From contig JACXUN010000091.1 in NCBI GenBank assembly GCA_014763905.1, positions 1 through 6,182 of the forward strand: a stretch of DNA of 6,182 nucleotides. The letters run 5' to 3'. Source of the DNA: Campylobacterales bacterium. Lineage in GTDB: Bacteria > Campylobacterota > Campylobacteria > Campylobacterales > Sulfurovaceae. Both the position numbers and the translations under genes were made by a program. The notes under the pieces were generated by a model. The model was not told where the DNA came from and did not search any database. It saw nothing but the letters and a program-made list of their open reading frames with translations. This document shows, piece by piece, positions 5,992 through 6,182 of this stretch (its first letter is position 1; every line of letters begins with the position of its first letter).

Positions 5992-6182
5992 ATGTTAGCC
6001 AATAGCATCGAAGAACTAATCGGCAATACCCCTCTAGTCAAACTCCATAAGCTCTCCGAACGAGCCGGAGCTACTATCTTGGGTAAATGCGAATTTATGA
6101 ACCCGACCTCTTCGGTCAAAGACCGGATTGCCATGAATATGATCAATAAGGCACTCGAAGCCGGACAGATCGATCAGAACAG
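5992..6182 (+). CDS. cysK: Cysteine synthase (O-acetylserine sulfhydrylase), 5' part
   Basis: The first 63 codons of a PLP-dependent cysteine synthase, which makes L-cysteine from O-acetylserine and sulfide in the cytosol; the rest lies beyond the window (full proteins are about 300 residues). The N-terminus has the family signature [14 protein letters not shown] (5-18), then [17 protein letters not shown] (31-47), in which Lys43 is the expected PLP Schiff-base lysine. The [12 protein letters not shown] version occurs in both CysK and CysM groups, so the choice of symbol is less certain than the family. The ATG at 5992 has AAAGG (5981-5985) six bases upstream. It stands divergent from the damaged beta-barrel gene. 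The frame is clean to the window edge. Confidence 0.93.
   Translation, partial: MLANSIEELIGNTPLVKLHKLSERAGATILGKCEFMNPTSSVKDRIAMNMINKALEAGQIDQN

Noticed and set aside
5880..6146. Minus-strand 88-codon frame across the cysteine synthase start
   Set aside because: It overlaps the conserved cysK N-terminus. Only its last codons (MKKCIRKYS) might matter, as a relic of the beta-barrel signal peptide.

Overview
The window looks like chromosomal DNA from a Campylobacterota bacterium of the free-living, sulfur-oxidising kind (Sulfuricurvum, Sulfurimonas or Sulfurovum-like). This is inferred from protein style (PyrC, YidD and CysK sequences), AT-rich intergenic DNA and moderate coding GC. The genus is not proven.

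Left part (about 1-3300). The first 57 bases may be the tail of an unidentified gene, possibly with the end of an insertion sequence behind it. Next is a tight minus-strand operon of three genes, transcribed from about 3300 to 103: a lipoprotein with a retropepsin-like protease domain (usually labelled 'ATP-dependent zinc protease'), an inactive transglutaminase-like protein fused to about seven membrane helices, and a RimK-like ATP-grasp ligase (alpha-L-glutamate ligase-like). The junctions are TAATG (1-base overlap) and TAA-G-ATG (1-base gap), so the three are almost certainly made together. The trio is conserved in many Gram-negative bacteria but its biochemistry is poorly defined. It is the most interesting system here: a cytosolic peptide ligase, an inner-membrane protein with a periplasmic domain, and an envelope-anchored protease.

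Middle part (3300-4260). A short AT-rich divergent region separates the operon from a stand-alone yidD, which helps YidC insert membrane proteins. Converging on yidD is the wreck of a phytoene-desaturase-like FAD oxidoreductase: N-terminal dinucleotide-binding start, a large internal deletion, a frameshift and a TGG-to-TGA nonsense change, with its ribosome binding site and a likely promoter still present.

Right part (4261-6182). An intact pyrC (dihydroorotase, pyrimidine synthesis) is followed directly by a pair of inverted GTAG-hairpin repeats (REP doublet / REPIN-like) that supplies the pyrC stop codon. Then comes a minus-strand outer-membrane beta-barrel gene whose signal-peptide region is out of frame with the rest, probably a second pseudogene. 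The window ends inside the start of a cysteine synthase gene (cysK/cysM family) on the plus strand.

The two broken genes plus the repeat suggest that 3700-5900 is eroding or rearranging between housekeeping genes. No tRNA, rRNA, CRISPR or complete mobile element was seen.
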